This document shows, piece after piece, positions 50,917-60,037 of a stretch of DNA of 64,000 nt (positions are counted from its first letter, which is position 1; each line of letters begins with the position of its first letter). The position numbers were made by a program, and so were the translations under genes. Location of the stretch: the NCBI RefSeq assembly GCF_900188065.1, contig NZ_FZNQ01000012.1, positions 31,920 through 95,919 of the forward strand, given 5' to 3'. Under the pieces are notes generated by a model that was not told where the DNA came from, did not search any database, and saw nothing but the letters and a program-made list of their open reading frames with translations. The stretch comes from Halorubrum vacuolatum (GTDB lineage Archaea > Halobacteriota > Halobacteria > Halobacteriales > Haloferacaceae).

Positions 50917-51957
50917 GTGGCTGCATCGCCCGACACCGACGGGGATTTGACCGACCGCCCCGGATTTTACCGTGTGTACCCGATCGCTCCCGAGGCGGTC
51001 TCGCTGCTCGCGGAGGTCCTCCCTCGACTCGGGCGCATCACCCTCTTCATCACGCTCGGGGTGTTCGCCGCGAACGTCGCGGTCGCGTTCGGGCTCATCC
51101 GGTATGTCGCCGGGATCTCGGGCTATCTCACCCGCCCGGCGAACCTCCCGGACGAGGCCGGCACGGCGATCTTCACGACGGCGGCCTCCACGACCGCGGG
51201 CTATGCGACCCTCGCGGAATATCGTGAATCCGGCTTCCTCGACGACCGCGCCACCCTCGTCGCCGTGGTGATGAACACGTTCTTCGGATTCGTCCAGCAC
51301 GTCTTCACCTACTACGCGCCGGTTCTGATCCCGATCCTCGGGTTTCACACCGGCGTCCTCTACGTCTCTTTCCGTGCCGGCATCGCGCTCGCGATAACGC
51401 TCGTCGGCGTCGTCCTCGGCGCCGCCCTGCTCTCCGAGCGCAACGTGAACCGTGCGGCGCTCGACGACGTGAGCGTGGAGGGGCCCGACGGCGACGAGCG
51501 GTCGGCGCGGAAGCGCGTCCGCGCGGCGGCCGAGCGCTCGTGGCGGACGCTCCGCCGGATCGTTCCCCGATTGGCGATCATCTACACGCTCGTCGTCGCG
51601 CTCGTGACGTACGTCAATGTGGAGTCGGCGACCGACTTCGCCGCGCCGGTAACCGAACAGATCGGGCTCCCCGGCGCGGCGGTTCCCGTGATCGCCGTCT
51701 ACTCGCTCGATACGACCGCCGGGGCGGTGACCATCGCGCCCCTGCTGGATGACGTGTTCACCCCACGGACCGCGGTGGCGACGCTGCTGCTCGGCGGGAT
51801 CGTCTCGTTTACGGTTTCGACGTTCAAGCGCTCGATCCCGTTCCAGTACGGCATCTGGGGCGCGGAGTTCGGCACGAAGGTGATCGTCGTCAACACCGTC
51901 ATGAAGGTCGTGTTCATCTCGCTGAGCCTGGCGCTGCTTCTGATCCCCTCGTGGTAG
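50917..51957 (+). CDS. Nucleoside-recognition (Gate) domain membrane protein
   Basis: A 346-residue membrane protein with about 8 helices and a large loop with Arg/Lys-rich cytoplasmic residues (residues about 190-205). The helix pairs (LGRITLFITLGVFAANVAVAFGLI ... TAASTTAGYATLAEYRESG and GAAVPVIAVYSLDTTAGAVTIAPLL) follow the Gate/nucleoside-recognition pattern seen in spore-type transporters and YjiH-like proteins. The start is GTG 50917, right before MAASPDTDG; there is no ATG start nearby. The transported compound is unknown. Confidence 0.75.
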   Translation: MAASPDTDGDLTDRPGFYRVYPIAPEAVSLLAEVLPRLGRITLFITLGVFAANVAVAFGLIRYVAGISGYLTRPANLPDEAGTAIFTTAASTTAGYATLAEYRESGFLDDRATLVAVVMNTFFGFVQHVFTYYAPVLIPILGFHTGVLYVSFRAGIALAITLVGVVLGAALLSERNVNRAALDDVSVEGPDGDERSARKRVRAAAERSWRTLRRIVPRLAIIYTLVVALVTYVNVESATDFAAPVTEQIGLPGAAVPVIAVYSLDTTAGAVTIAPLLDDVFTPRTAVATLLLGGIVSFTVSTFKRSIPFQYGIWGAEFGTKVIVVNTVMKVVFISLSLALLLIPSW

Positions 51958-52065
51958 GCGACCTCGGCCCTCTAGTGGCGACGGTGGCCATACCGATAGC
52001 GACCTATCGGCAACACGGACGCCGCATCCCGAACGGTTAACCCGACTCCGGTCGGCCATCATCCC

Positions 52066-53661
52066 ATGAGCGATGCCGCGGACCTCATCCTCCTTGACGG
52101 GGAGATACACACCCTTACCGAGCCGGATGAGACCTACGAGGCGCTCGCGGTCCGGGACGGGCGGATCCTCCGACTCGGGTCGAGTTACGATATCGAGATG
52201 CTCGCGGGCGTGGAGACGACGGTGATCGACCTCGAGGGAAGGGTGGTCCTCCCCGGGTTCATCGACGCCCATACACATCTGACGACCGTCGGCCGGTATC
52301 TCGTCCACGCGGACCTTTCGGCGGCGGATTCCCCGGCTGATGCGGTCGAGCTGCTCGCCGAACGGGCCGCGGAGCTCGACGAGGAAGGCGCCTCGGCGAC
52401 GGGGGAGACGTGGGTACTCGGCTACGGCTACGACGAGTCGACCTGGACCGAGAAGCGCTATCTCACGCGGTCGGACCTCGACGCCGTCGAGACCGAGCGG
52501 CCCGTCGCCGCGTTCCGCGAGGATATGCACGTCGCGGCCGTCGACTCGACCGCCCTCGATCTGCTCGCCGACGCGTTCGCGGTCGCCCAGCCGGGGACGG
52601 TCGTGACCGACGACGCCGGCGAGCCCACGGGTGTCCTGCTTGAGGCCGCCATCGATCCCGTCTACGAGACGGTCGAACCCGACCCGGCGGAGACGCGCGA
52701 GATCGTCCTCGCAGCCTTAGCGGACTGTGCCCGCAAGGGGATCACCGGCTTTCACGACATGGTTCGTGGCTCACACGCACCGGGCGTCTACCGCGACCTC
52801 GACGCGGCTGGCGAACTGACGGCTCGCGTTCGGCTCAACTACTGGAGCGACCACCTCGACGCGCTCAAAGAGGTCGGGCTGCGGACGAACGCCGGCTCCG
52901 CGTTCGTCGAGACGGGCGCGATCAAATCCTACACCGACGGGAGCTTCGGCGGGCGGACGGCGAAGCTCTCGGAGCCGTATTCGGACGTCGAGGCCCTCGA
53001 TGGCGACGATGCCGACGACGCCACCGGCCAGTGGGTAGTCGACCCCGACGAGCTCGACGAGGTCGTCGCGGACGCGACGGCGGCCGGCTACCAGTTCACC
53101 GCTCACGCCATCGGCGACGTGGCGGTCGAAGCCGTCCTCGATGCCTACGAGGACGCAGCGGTCGGTGATCCGGGTACCGCGAGACATCGGATCGAACACG
53201 CCGAACTGGCCGACGACGAGGCCATCGGGCGACTCGCGGAGACGGGTGTGGTCGCGAGCGTGCAGCCGAACTTCCTGAAATGGGCCGACGAGGGTGGGCT
53301 CTATGCGGCACGGCTCGGCGAGCGACGAACCGAAACGAACCGCTATCGGGCGATGCTCGATGCGGGCGTTCACCTCGCGTTCGGCTCCGACGGGATGCCG
53401 ATGGACCCGCTCCTCGGCGTCCACCACGCCGTCAACGCCCCGGCGGACGGCCAACGGCTCACCGTGACCGAGGCGCTCCGGGCGTACACCCACGGCGCGG
53501 CCTACGCCGGGTTCGACGAGGACCGGCTCGGGACGGTCGAATCCGGGAAGCTGGCTGACCTCGTCGTCCTGGAGGGGTCGCCGTGGGAACAGGCGGAGGC
53601 GATCCGCGAGATCGAGGTGGCGATGACGATCGTCGACGGCGAAATCGTTCACGAACAATAG
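52066..53661 (+). CDS. YtcJ-like amidohydrolase
   Basis: A 531-residue metal hydrolase of the amidohydrolase 3/YtcJ type. Visible are the N-terminal sandwich (ADLILLDGEIHTL), metal ligands HTH (FIDAHTHLTT), the conserved ESTW-like GYGYDESTW, a lysine (GAIKSYTDGSFGGRTAKL), the histidine in FTAHAIGD and FGSDGMPMDP. Such enzymes often deacylate or hydrolyse N-acyl or carbamate-type compounds; the substrate here is unknown. It follows the membrane protein gene by 108 bases. Confidence 0.88.
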   Translation: MSDAADLILLDGEIHTLTEPDETYEALAVRDGRILRLGSSYDIEMLAGVETTVIDLEGRVVLPGFIDAHTHLTTVGRYLVHADLSAADSPADAVELLAERAAELDEEGASATGETWVLGYGYDESTWTEKRYLTRSDLDAVETERPVAAFREDMHVAAVDSTALDLLADAFAVAQPGTVVTDDAGEPTGVLLEAAIDPVYETVEPDPAETREIVLAALADCARKGITGFHDMVRGSHAPGVYRDLDAAGELTARVRLNYWSDHLDALKEVGLRTNAGSAFVETGAIKSYTDGSFGGRTAKLSEPYSDVEALDGDDADDATGQWVVDPDELDEVVADATAAGYQFTAHAIGDVAVEAVLDAYEDAAVGDPGTARHRIEHAELADDEAIGRLAETGVVASVQPNFLKWADEGGLYAARLGERRTETNRYRAMLDAGVHLAFGSDGMPMDPLLGVHHAVNAPADGQRLTVTEALRAYTHGAAYAGFDEDRLGTVESGKLADLVVLEGSPWEQAEAIREIEVAMTIVDGEIVHEQ

Positions 53662-53718
53662 TTCGCAATTCCTGCTGGTATACGCCGTTTCATATCCGGG
53701 TAGTTCCAAGGGCCGTCC

Positions 53719-53970
53719 ATGGTGGATATCGCCATCGAGTACCCGACCGGGAAGCGGCTATGGTCGGAGGCCGAGACCGCACGACGGCTCATCGATGCCC
53801 ATCTGGGTGATCGCCCCGACGTCGACCGGGTAACGCTGTCGCCGACGGCGGGGTCGGCCTTCTGTGTGAGCGTCGAGGGCGACCGCATCTGGTGTACGGA
53901 TCCACGCGACTGGATCGACTCGATGGAGGCGGTATCGGCGGTTCGCCGGCAGCTTATTGCCGCGAAGTGA
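53719..53970 (+). CDS. SelW/SelT-like (Rdx) protein lacking the CxxC
   Basis: An 83-residue protein with the outline of the Rdx (selenoprotein W-like, thioredoxin-fold) family: an initial strand (DIAIEYPTG), a helix (EAETARRLIDAHLG), a strand pair (RVTLSPTAGSAFCVSVEGDRIW) and a final helix. In typical members the EYC..C turn holds the redox CxxC; here it reads EYPTGKRLW, with no cysteine. A single cysteine occurs in FCVSV and another in IWCTD. So it may be non-redox or use different cysteines. It stands alone between the YtcJ-like gene and gnd. Confidence 0.65.
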   Translation: MVDIAIEYPTGKRLWSEAETARRLIDAHLGDRPDVDRVTLSPTAGSAFCVSVEGDRIWCTDPRDWIDSMEAVSAVRRQLIAAK

Positions 53971-53997
53971 CGGCCTCGGGATATTCGCGGGACCTCC

Positions 53998-54903
53998 TCA
54001 CTCCCGTGCGACCTCGTGACGCCCGAAGCCGTACCGGAGTCGGTTCGCCAGTCGACGGGAGAACCGCCCCTCGTTGCGCGAGTCGAAGCGTTCGGCGAGC
54101 GCGGCGTAAATAAGGGGGACGGGAACCTCCTGTTCGAGCGCCTCCTCGACGGTCCACGTGCCCGTCGAGCCGCCGGCGATGTGGTCGGCGACGTCTCCCA
54201 GCTCCGAGCCCTCCTCGCGGAACGCCTCCTCACAGAGTTCGAGCAGCCACGAGCGGATCACCGCGCCGTTGTTCCACGTTCGCGCGACGGCCTCCAGGTC
54301 GAGGTCGTATCGGCCGTCCGCGAGCAGCTCGAAGCCCTCGCCGTACGCCTGCATGAGCGCGTACTCGACCCCGTTGTGGACCATCTTCACGTAGTGACCC
54401 GAGCCGGCCGGCCCCATTCGGTCATGGCCGTCCGGGCCGGTCGCGACCGCATCGAAGACGGGCACGAGGGCGTTATAAGCGCGCTCGGGGCCGCCCACCA
54501 TGAGCGAGAAGCCCTCCTCGGCGCTCGCCGGGCCGCCTGAGGTGCCGCAGTCGAGGTAGGCCGCCGCGGTCGACTCGGCCCGCCGGACCGATTCGGCGAA
54601 ATGGGAGTTGCCGCCGTCGACGACGACGTCCTCGTCGTCGAGGTGCGGTTCGAGCTCCGCGAGGGTCGCATCGACCGCGTCGCCCGCGGGCACCATGAGC
54701 CAGATCCGCTTGCCGGGTTCGGGGCCGTCCGCCAGCCGTTCACAGAGGTCCGCGACCGAGTCGGCGGGTGTCGCACCCGCCTCGGCCGCCGCCGCCGTCG
54801 CCTCCGCGGAGAGGTCGAACGCGACGACCTCGTGGCCCGCAGCCAACGACCGATCCACGACGATCCGTCCCATCCGCCCGAGTCCGATGACGCCCAGTTG
54901 CAT
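53998..54903 (-). CDS. gnd: 6-phosphogluconate dehydrogenase (decarboxylating)
   Basis: A 301-residue short-form 6-phosphogluconate dehydrogenase (YqeC/GndA-type) that yields ribulose 5-phosphate. The N-terminal Rossmann loop is GLGRMGRIVVDRSL, the substrate strand DGGNSHF, and the catalytic Lys/Asn are in GHYVKMVHNGVEY. The ADP side shows FDLSAEA (an Asp follows the second strand), favouring NAD. Length and motifs match the single-domain family used by haloarchaea. It is divergent from the next gene. Confidence 0.92.
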   Translation of the reverse strand: MQLGVIGLGRMGRIVVDRSLAAGHEVVAFDLSAEATAAAAEAGATPADSVADLCERLADGPEPGKRIWLMVPAGDAVDATLAELEPHLDDEDVVVDGGNSHFAESVRRAESTAAAYLDCGTSGGPASAEEGFSLMVGGPERAYNALVPVFDAVATGPDGHDRMGPAGSGHYVKMVHNGVEYALMQAYGEGFELLADGRYDLDLEAVARTWNNGAVIRSWLLELCEEAFREEGSELGDVADHIAGGSTGTWTVEEALEQEVPVPLIYAALAERFDSRNEGRFSRRLANRLRYGFGRHEVARE

Positions 54904-55042
54904 ACGCGGCGGGTGGCGGTGGCGGGTCGTAGTGGTTCCGATCGATTCGCGAGGGACGGGTCGAACGACTCCTGCTAACTTCCGACAGGGATGTCACCCG
55001 CGCCGCCGCAATCTTTAGCCCCCTCGGCTGTGCAGGGGGTTC

Positions 55043-56104
55043 ATGAACTGGAGTCCGCCCGACGAATGGCCGCGTATCCGCACCATCGAGTCACATACCG
55101 GCGGCGAGCCGCTCCGGGTCGTCGTCGACGGCTTTCCCGACCTGCCGGGCGAGACGATCCTTGAAAAACGGCGCTACGCCCAGCTGAACCACGACGACCT
55201 CAGGCGGGCGATCATGTTCGAGCCACGTGGACACGCCGACATGTACGGCGCGCTGCTCACCGACCCCGTCACCGACGACGGCGACATCGGGGTGTTGTTC
55301 ACGCACAACGCCGGTCACAGCACGATGTGTGGCCACGGCGTCATCGCGCTCGGCGTCGTCCTCCCGACCATCGGCGCGATCGAACTCGATCCAGCGGAAC
55401 CGATCATTCGAATGGACACGCCCGCCGGGAGGGTGACCGCGTATCCGCGTCTCGGTGGCGACGATCTCACCGATGGCAACGATCCCTCGAATGGCGACGT
55501 TCCCGCCATCAGCCGGGTCGCCTTCGAGAACGTCCCCGCCTACGCCGTCGCGCTCGATGAGACGATCGAGACGGAGACCTTCGGGACCGTTCGGTACGAC
55601 ATCGGCTTCGGCGGCGCGTTTTACGCCTACTGTGACGCCACGGATCTCGGCCTCTCGCTGGAGCCGGAGTCCGCCTCGGCGCTCGCGGCGGCCGGCCGCG
55701 AGTTGAAGGCGGCGATCGCCGAGGAGGCCGCCTTGGAGCACCCTACCGACGAGGACATGGAGTTCCTCTACGGCGTCATCTTCACCGACGAGCCCGAGGG
55801 CGACGCGGACATCCGAAACGTCTGTGTCTTCGCGGACGGGGAGGTCGATCGCAGTCCGACCGGAACCGGGGTGAGCGGTCACCTCGCGCTTCGGCAGGCT
55901 CGGGGTGAGCTGGCCCGCGGCGAGTCGTTCGCCGTCGAGAGCATCGTGGGATCGGTTTTCACCGGCCGCGTGAACGACGTGCGGGAGCATCACGGCCGCG
56001 AGGCGGTCATCCCGGAGATCGAAGGGGAGGCGTACATCACCGGCACGAACACGATCACCGTCGATCCGCGGGATCCCTTCGGCGAGGGCTTCTTTATTCG
56101 GTAA
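55043..56104 (+). CDS. Proline-racemase family, likely trans-3-hydroxy-L-proline dehydratase
   Basis: A 353-residue enzyme of the proline racemase family. The first catalytic loop is MCGHG (Cys present) and the second is DRSPTGTGVSGH, where racemases and epimerases have Cys and dehydratases have Thr. The Cys/Thr pair is the hallmark of trans-3-hydroxy-L-proline dehydratase, which makes pyrroline-2-carboxylate. TATA-like ATCTTTAG lies about 28 bases before the ATG. No proline-utilisation genes are next to it; an SLC13 transporter follows in convergence. Confidence 0.85.
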   Translation: MNWSPPDEWPRIRTIESHTGGEPLRVVVDGFPDLPGETILEKRRYAQLNHDDLRRAIMFEPRGHADMYGALLTDPVTDDGDIGVLFTHNAGHSTMCGHGVIALGVVLPTIGAIELDPAEPIIRMDTPAGRVTAYPRLGGDDLTDGNDPSNGDVPAISRVAFENVPAYAVALDETIETETFGTVRYDIGFGGAFYAYCDATDLGLSLEPESASALAAAGRELKAAIAEEAALEHPTDEDMEFLYGVIFTDEPEGDADIRNVCVFADGEVDRSPTGTGVSGHLALRQARGELARGESFAVESIVGSVFTGRVNDVREHHGREAVIPEIEGEAYITGTNTITVDPRDPFGEGFFIR

Positions 56105-56147
56105 TCGTCACCGGCGACACCCAGTTGTTGCCCACATCCGCCGCCGA

Positions 56148-57662
56148 TCATCCCCACACGACCGGGAGCCACCAGACGACGGCGACGACGATCACGGCGA
56201 TACCCACGACGCTCACCGCCGCGCCGACCCGGGCCATCTCCGGGATGGTGAGGTACCCCGAACCGAAGACGATGGCGTTCGGGGCGGTCGCGACCGGAAG
56301 GACGAACGCGAAGGAGGCCGCGAGCGCGACCGCCGCCATGAGCGTGAGCGGCGGCGCGCCGATCGAGCCCGCGACCGCGATGGCGATGGGCGAAAACACC
56401 GAGGCGGTCGCCGTGTTCGAGGTGACGTTCGTGAGAACGACGACCGTAACGACGAGCAGCAGCACGAGCCCGAGGAGTTCTGTGAGCCCGACGGCCGTGA
56501 TGAGGTCGGCGGTCGCCCGGTCGATCCCCGTCCGCTGGAACGCTCGCGCGAGCGCGAAGCCCGCCCCGAGGAGGAGGAGGACGCCCCACGGCAGCCGAAG
56601 GGCGTACTCCCAATCATGGAGGAACTCCCGGCGGCGGACGTTGACGGGGACGAGGAAGGCGGCGATCCCGCCCGCGATCGCGATCGTCGCGTCCGTCACC
56701 GCCGGAAAGACCGGCGTGATGAGGAAGGGACGGGTGAGCCAGCCGAGCGCGACGAGCCCGAACAGCGCCGCCACGCGACGCTCCCCGGCCGAGGCGGGCC
56801 CGAGCGCCGCGAGTTTGTGCGCGGCGACCGCTTCACGGCCCGGTTCCACCTCGACCGTCGGGCGGAGGACGACGAGCAGGGTCGCCCACACCGCGAGCGT
56901 GCCGACGATCGCGACCGGGAGACCGAACTGCATCCATTCGAAAAAGCCCACGTCGACGCCGAGTTGGCTCTCGGCGACGCCCGCGAGCACGGCATTTGGC
57001 GGGCTGCCGATGAGCGTCCCCACCCCACCCACGGAGGCGGCGTAGGCGATCCCCAACATGAGCGCGATCCCGAACCGTGTCGCGGGAAGGGCGTTGGGGT
57101 CCTCGTCTGTGTCGTGGACCAGGTCGCCGACCCCATCTGGGAGGTCGACGCGGGGTCCGGGCGTCACCCGATACGTCTGTGAGATGACGGCGATGGCGAT
57201 GGGGACCATGAGCATCGCGGTCGCCGTGTTCGAGATCCACATCGAGAGCAGGGCGGTCGCGGCCATGAACCCGAGGAGAAGCCCGGGTGCGCTCACGCCG
57301 ACGCTCGCGATGACGAACAGCGAGACGCGCTCGTGCAGGCCGGTTCGTTCGACCGCCAGCGCGAGGAGAAACCCGCCGAGAAGGAGGAAGACGATCGGGT
57401 CGCCGTAGGCGGTCGTCGTCTCGGTGACGTCCAGCACACCCGTCGTCGGAAAGAGCACGACTGGGAGCAGGCTCGTCACCGGGATCGGAACCGCTTCCGT
57501 CACCCACCAGATGACGATCCAGGCGGTACACGCGAGCGCCGAGACCGCCGGTTCGGAGACCATCGGAATTGCGGACGCGACGCCATCGCGGCCGAGCAGG
57601 ATCGCGACGAACAACAGCGGCCCGAGCGGGCGACCGATATCCGCTCGGGAGGGAAGTCGCAT
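56148..57662 (-). CDS. SLC13/DASS-family anion transporter
   Basis: A 504-residue sodium-coupled dicarboxylate- or sulfate-type transporter with about 11-12 helices. The two SNT substrate/sodium motifs are present: WISNTATAMLMVP and NVTSNTATASVF. The glycine-rich GGFLLALAVERTGLHERV also fits. It is convergent with the hydroxyproline gene. The substrate (dicarboxylate, sulfate or other) cannot be told. Confidence 0.88.
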   Translation of the reverse strand: MRLPSRADIGRPLGPLLFVAILLGRDGVASAIPMVSEPAVSALACTAWIVIWWVTEAVPIPVTSLLPVVLFPTTGVLDVTETTTAYGDPIVFLLLGGFLLALAVERTGLHERVSLFVIASVGVSAPGLLLGFMAATALLSMWISNTATAMLMVPIAIAVISQTYRVTPGPRVDLPDGVGDLVHDTDEDPNALPATRFGIALMLGIAYAASVGGVGTLIGSPPNAVLAGVAESQLGVDVGFFEWMQFGLPVAIVGTLAVWATLLVVLRPTVEVEPGREAVAAHKLAALGPASAGERRVAALFGLVALGWLTRPFLITPVFPAVTDATIAIAGGIAAFLVPVNVRRREFLHDWEYALRLPWGVLLLLGAGFALARAFQRTGIDRATADLITAVGLTELLGLVLLLVVTVVVLTNVTSNTATASVFSPIAIAVAGSIGAPPLTLMAAVALAASFAFVLPVATAPNAIVFGSGYLTIPEMARVGAAVSVVGIAVIVVAVVWWLPVVWG

Positions 57663-57729
57663 ACGTTATCCCACGGGTAACCTCGGTATAAAAACCGATC
57701 CGGATCGCTCGCGAACGGGTATCCGTCGT

Positions 57730-58956
57730 TTACTCCTCGCCCCCGTCCTCGGCCTCACCGAGATGCGCACGCAACGTGTCGACGTCCTTGTTGCCCGCGC
57801 CGGTATTTAAGAGGACGACGGTGTCGTCGGGGCCGAACTCACCTTCGGCCGCGAGCGTAAACGCCCCGGCGGCCGCCGCCGCACACGTCGCGCCCACCTC
57901 CAGTCCTTCCGCGCGAGCGACCTCGATCGCGGCATCGAGGATCTCATGGTCCGTGTTCGCCACCGCGCCACCGTCGGATTCGCGGATCGCCTCCAGAATG
58001 AGCGGGCTCGCGCCGGGGTCGGGGATCGCGATCCCGTTGCACGCGGTCGTCACCTCGTCGTCCGCGAGCGGCTCGTGGCGGTCGGCTCCCGCCTCGTAGG
58101 CGTCGACGATGGGCGCACAGCCCGCCGCTTGGGCGGCATACATCGGCAACAACTCGTCCGTCCAGCCGAGGTCACGGACCTCACGGGCTGCCTTGTGCAT
58201 CCCGACGAGCCCGACGCCGCCGCCGGTCGGGTAGACGACCGCGTCGGGCACTTCCCAATCGAGCTGTTCGAGCACCTCCAGCGCCATCGTCTTTTTCCCC
58301 TCGTGGCGGTACGGCGTGACGAACGTCTTCGTGGAGTACCAGTCCGGGTGTTCTTCCATCGCTTCCGCGTACGCCGCGCCCGCATCGCCGATCTGTGAGT
58401 TCCCGTCGATCGGGTCGGTGACCGTCAGGTCCGCGCCGTGGACCTCCGTCATCGCCTTCTGCGTGAAGCCCGCTCTCGCGGGGAGGTAGACGTGCGCATC
58501 GAGGTCCGCGCGGGCGGCGTAGGCGGCCGCCGCCTGTCCCGCGTTGCCCGCGCTGTTCAACGCCACGTCGCTCGCGCCGTGTTCGACGGCCGCAGTCGTC
58601 GCCGCCGACTGCCCGCGGTCTTTAAACGTCCCCGTGGGGTTCATCCCCTCGTCTTTTAAGAGGACGCGACCGACCCCCATCGCCTCCGCGAGCGCCGGAC
58701 ACTCGACGAGCGGCGTCGCTCCCTCCCCGAGCGAGACGGCCGCCTCGCGCGTGAACGGGAGCAGTTCCTCGTACCGCCACATCGAATCGAACGGCCGGTC
58801 GGCGAGCGTGTCGGGCGTCAGATCGACGGCGTCGTAGTCGTAGGCGGGATCGAGGATGCCGTCGCAGTCGGGACAGCGGTGAGTCGCGGTCTCCACGTCG
58901 AAGGCTTCGCCGCAGTCGACACAGCGGAGGCCGATAAACGCGGTCGTCGTGTGCAT
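57730..58956 (-). CDS. thrC: Threonine synthase
   Basis: A 408-residue PLP enzyme that makes threonine from O-phosphohomoserine. An N-terminal zinc ribbon (CVDCGEAF ... CPDCDG) is followed by LSLGEGATPL-like SLGEGATPLVECP and the PLP lysine in PTGTFKDRGQS, then the phosphate-binding glycine loop YPTGGGVGLVG. I start at ATG 58956 (MHTTTAFIG); the frame is open for 33 more codons upstream with no recognisable protein. Together with asd at 1-1020 it points to a complete threonine route, split in the genome. Confidence 0.93.
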   Translation of the reverse strand: MHTTTAFIGLRCVDCGEAFDVETATHRCPDCDGILDPAYDYDAVDLTPDTLADRPFDSMWRYEELLPFTREAAVSLGEGATPLVECPALAEAMGVGRVLLKDEGMNPTGTFKDRGQSAATTAAVEHGASDVALNSAGNAGQAAAAYAARADLDAHVYLPARAGFTQKAMTEVHGADLTVTDPIDGNSQIGDAGAAYAEAMEEHPDWYSTKTFVTPYRHEGKKTMALEVLEQLDWEVPDAVVYPTGGGVGLVGMHKAAREVRDLGWTDELLPMYAAQAAGCAPIVDAYEAGADRHEPLADDEVTTACNGIAIPDPGASPLILEAIRESDGGAVANTDHEILDAAIEVARAEGLEVGATCAAAAAGAFTLAAEGEFGPDDTVVLLNTGAGNKDVDTLRAHLGEAEDGGEE

Positions 58957-59105
58957 GGTCGGGGATGACCGCCGGGGGCTTTGACCCCCGTGGTCCCGGC
59001 AACGAGGGAGGGTTTCGCTCGCTCGATGGCGACACTTCTCGGAGATTTCTCTCACTTCGTTCGAGAACTGCGCCGGCCGAGATTCCTCTCACGATGTTGG
59101 AAGAA

Positions 59106-59176
59106 TGCACCGGCCGAGATTTGAACTCGGGTTGCAACCATGGCAAGGTTGCGTGATACCACTACACTACCGGTGC
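59106..59176 (-). tRNA. tRNA-Gly (anticodon GCC)
   Basis: 71 nt. The acceptor GCACCGG pairs with CCGGTGC; the anticodon arm is GCAACC-TTGCCAT-GGTTGC, with anticodon GCC; the T-arm has GTTCAAAT. Discriminator A, no encoded CCA and no intron. Confidence 0.95.
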
Positions 59177-59285
59177 CGGTCCGCAAGGGAAAGTTTGCCC
59201 GAGGGATACTTAAACCTGTTACATCGGCTCCATCGGTTCGACGTGGTCGCCGACGAGTACCCGTCACCGCCCGCGAACAGCCACG

Positions 59286-59978
59286 TTAGCCCCTCGATTC
59301 GGCGATCCGGTCAGCATACTGCTCGACGAGCGTCGCGAACGCCTCCGCCTCCGCAGCCTCCTGCGTGTCGGCATCGCGTCGATCGCGCAGACGGTGTTTG
59401 ACCGTCGCCAGCGCGTCGGCTTTCCCGTGGGCGATCTCGTCGGCGACGGCGCGTGGATCGTCGACGATCCGGGAGACGAGTCCGGTTCGGAGCGCCGCCT
59501 CGGCGTCGAGAACCCGCCCCGAAAGCGCGAAATCGAGCGCCTCGCCCGCGCCCATCACCCGCGGGAGCCGGATGGTGCCGCCCCATGCGCCGAACAGCCC
59601 GAAGCGAACCCCGGGCTCCGCGAACGTCGCATCCGGGGTGGCAACGCGGACGTCGGCCGCCAGCGCGAGTTCGACGCCGCCACCGCGTGCAGGGCCGTCG
59701 ATCCCGCAGACGACGACGGCTTCGGATTCGGCGAGCGCCGCTGCGGTGCGCTGGCCGTGCGCCGCGAAGGCGACGGGATCCGCGAGCGACGTAACCACCT
59801 CGAAATCCGCGCCCGCACAGAACGCGTCGCCGGCACCTCTGAGGCAGATGACGGGTTCGTCGGCCTCGGCAACCGCCGCTTCGAGCGCGGTCAACTCCGC
59901 CGGCCGGAGCGCGTTCTTCCGCTTCGGCCGATCGATGGTAACGACGCGAACATCGCCGTCGGCACGGGTTCGAATCAT
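59286..59978 (-). CDS. Enoyl-CoA hydratase/isomerase family protein
   Basis: A 230-residue crotonase-fold protein. Features: VRVVTIDRPKRKNAL, GDAFCAGADFE, DGPARGGGVELALAADVRVA and the catalytic region FGLFGAWGGTIRLPRVMG. One of the usual glutamates sits in AEPGVRFGLF. It differs from the hydratase half of the fused protein at 1075. The start is ATG 59978; the 31 codons upstream extend past the divergent gene start. The substrate is unknown. Confidence 0.88.
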   Translation of the reverse strand: MIRTRADGDVRVVTIDRPKRKNALRPAELTALEAAVAEADEPVICLRGAGDAFCAGADFEVVTSLADPVAFAAHGQRTAAALAESEAVVVCGIDGPARGGGVELALAADVRVATPDATFAEPGVRFGLFGAWGGTIRLPRVMGAGEALDFALSGRVLDAEAALRTGLVSRIVDDPRAVADEIAHGKADALATVKHRLRDRRDADTQEAAEAEAFATLVEQYADRIAESRG

Positions 59979-60037
59979 GTGATCCGGAGGGCGTGGTTTC
60001 CAAAGGTCTTTGCCCCTGCCAGCGCTATGGAGACTCA

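Noticed and set aside
50719..52530. A 603-codon antisense frame over the Gate-domain and YtcJ-like genes
   Set aside because: It is a long shadow caused by GC-rich third positions; the opposite strand has clear families.
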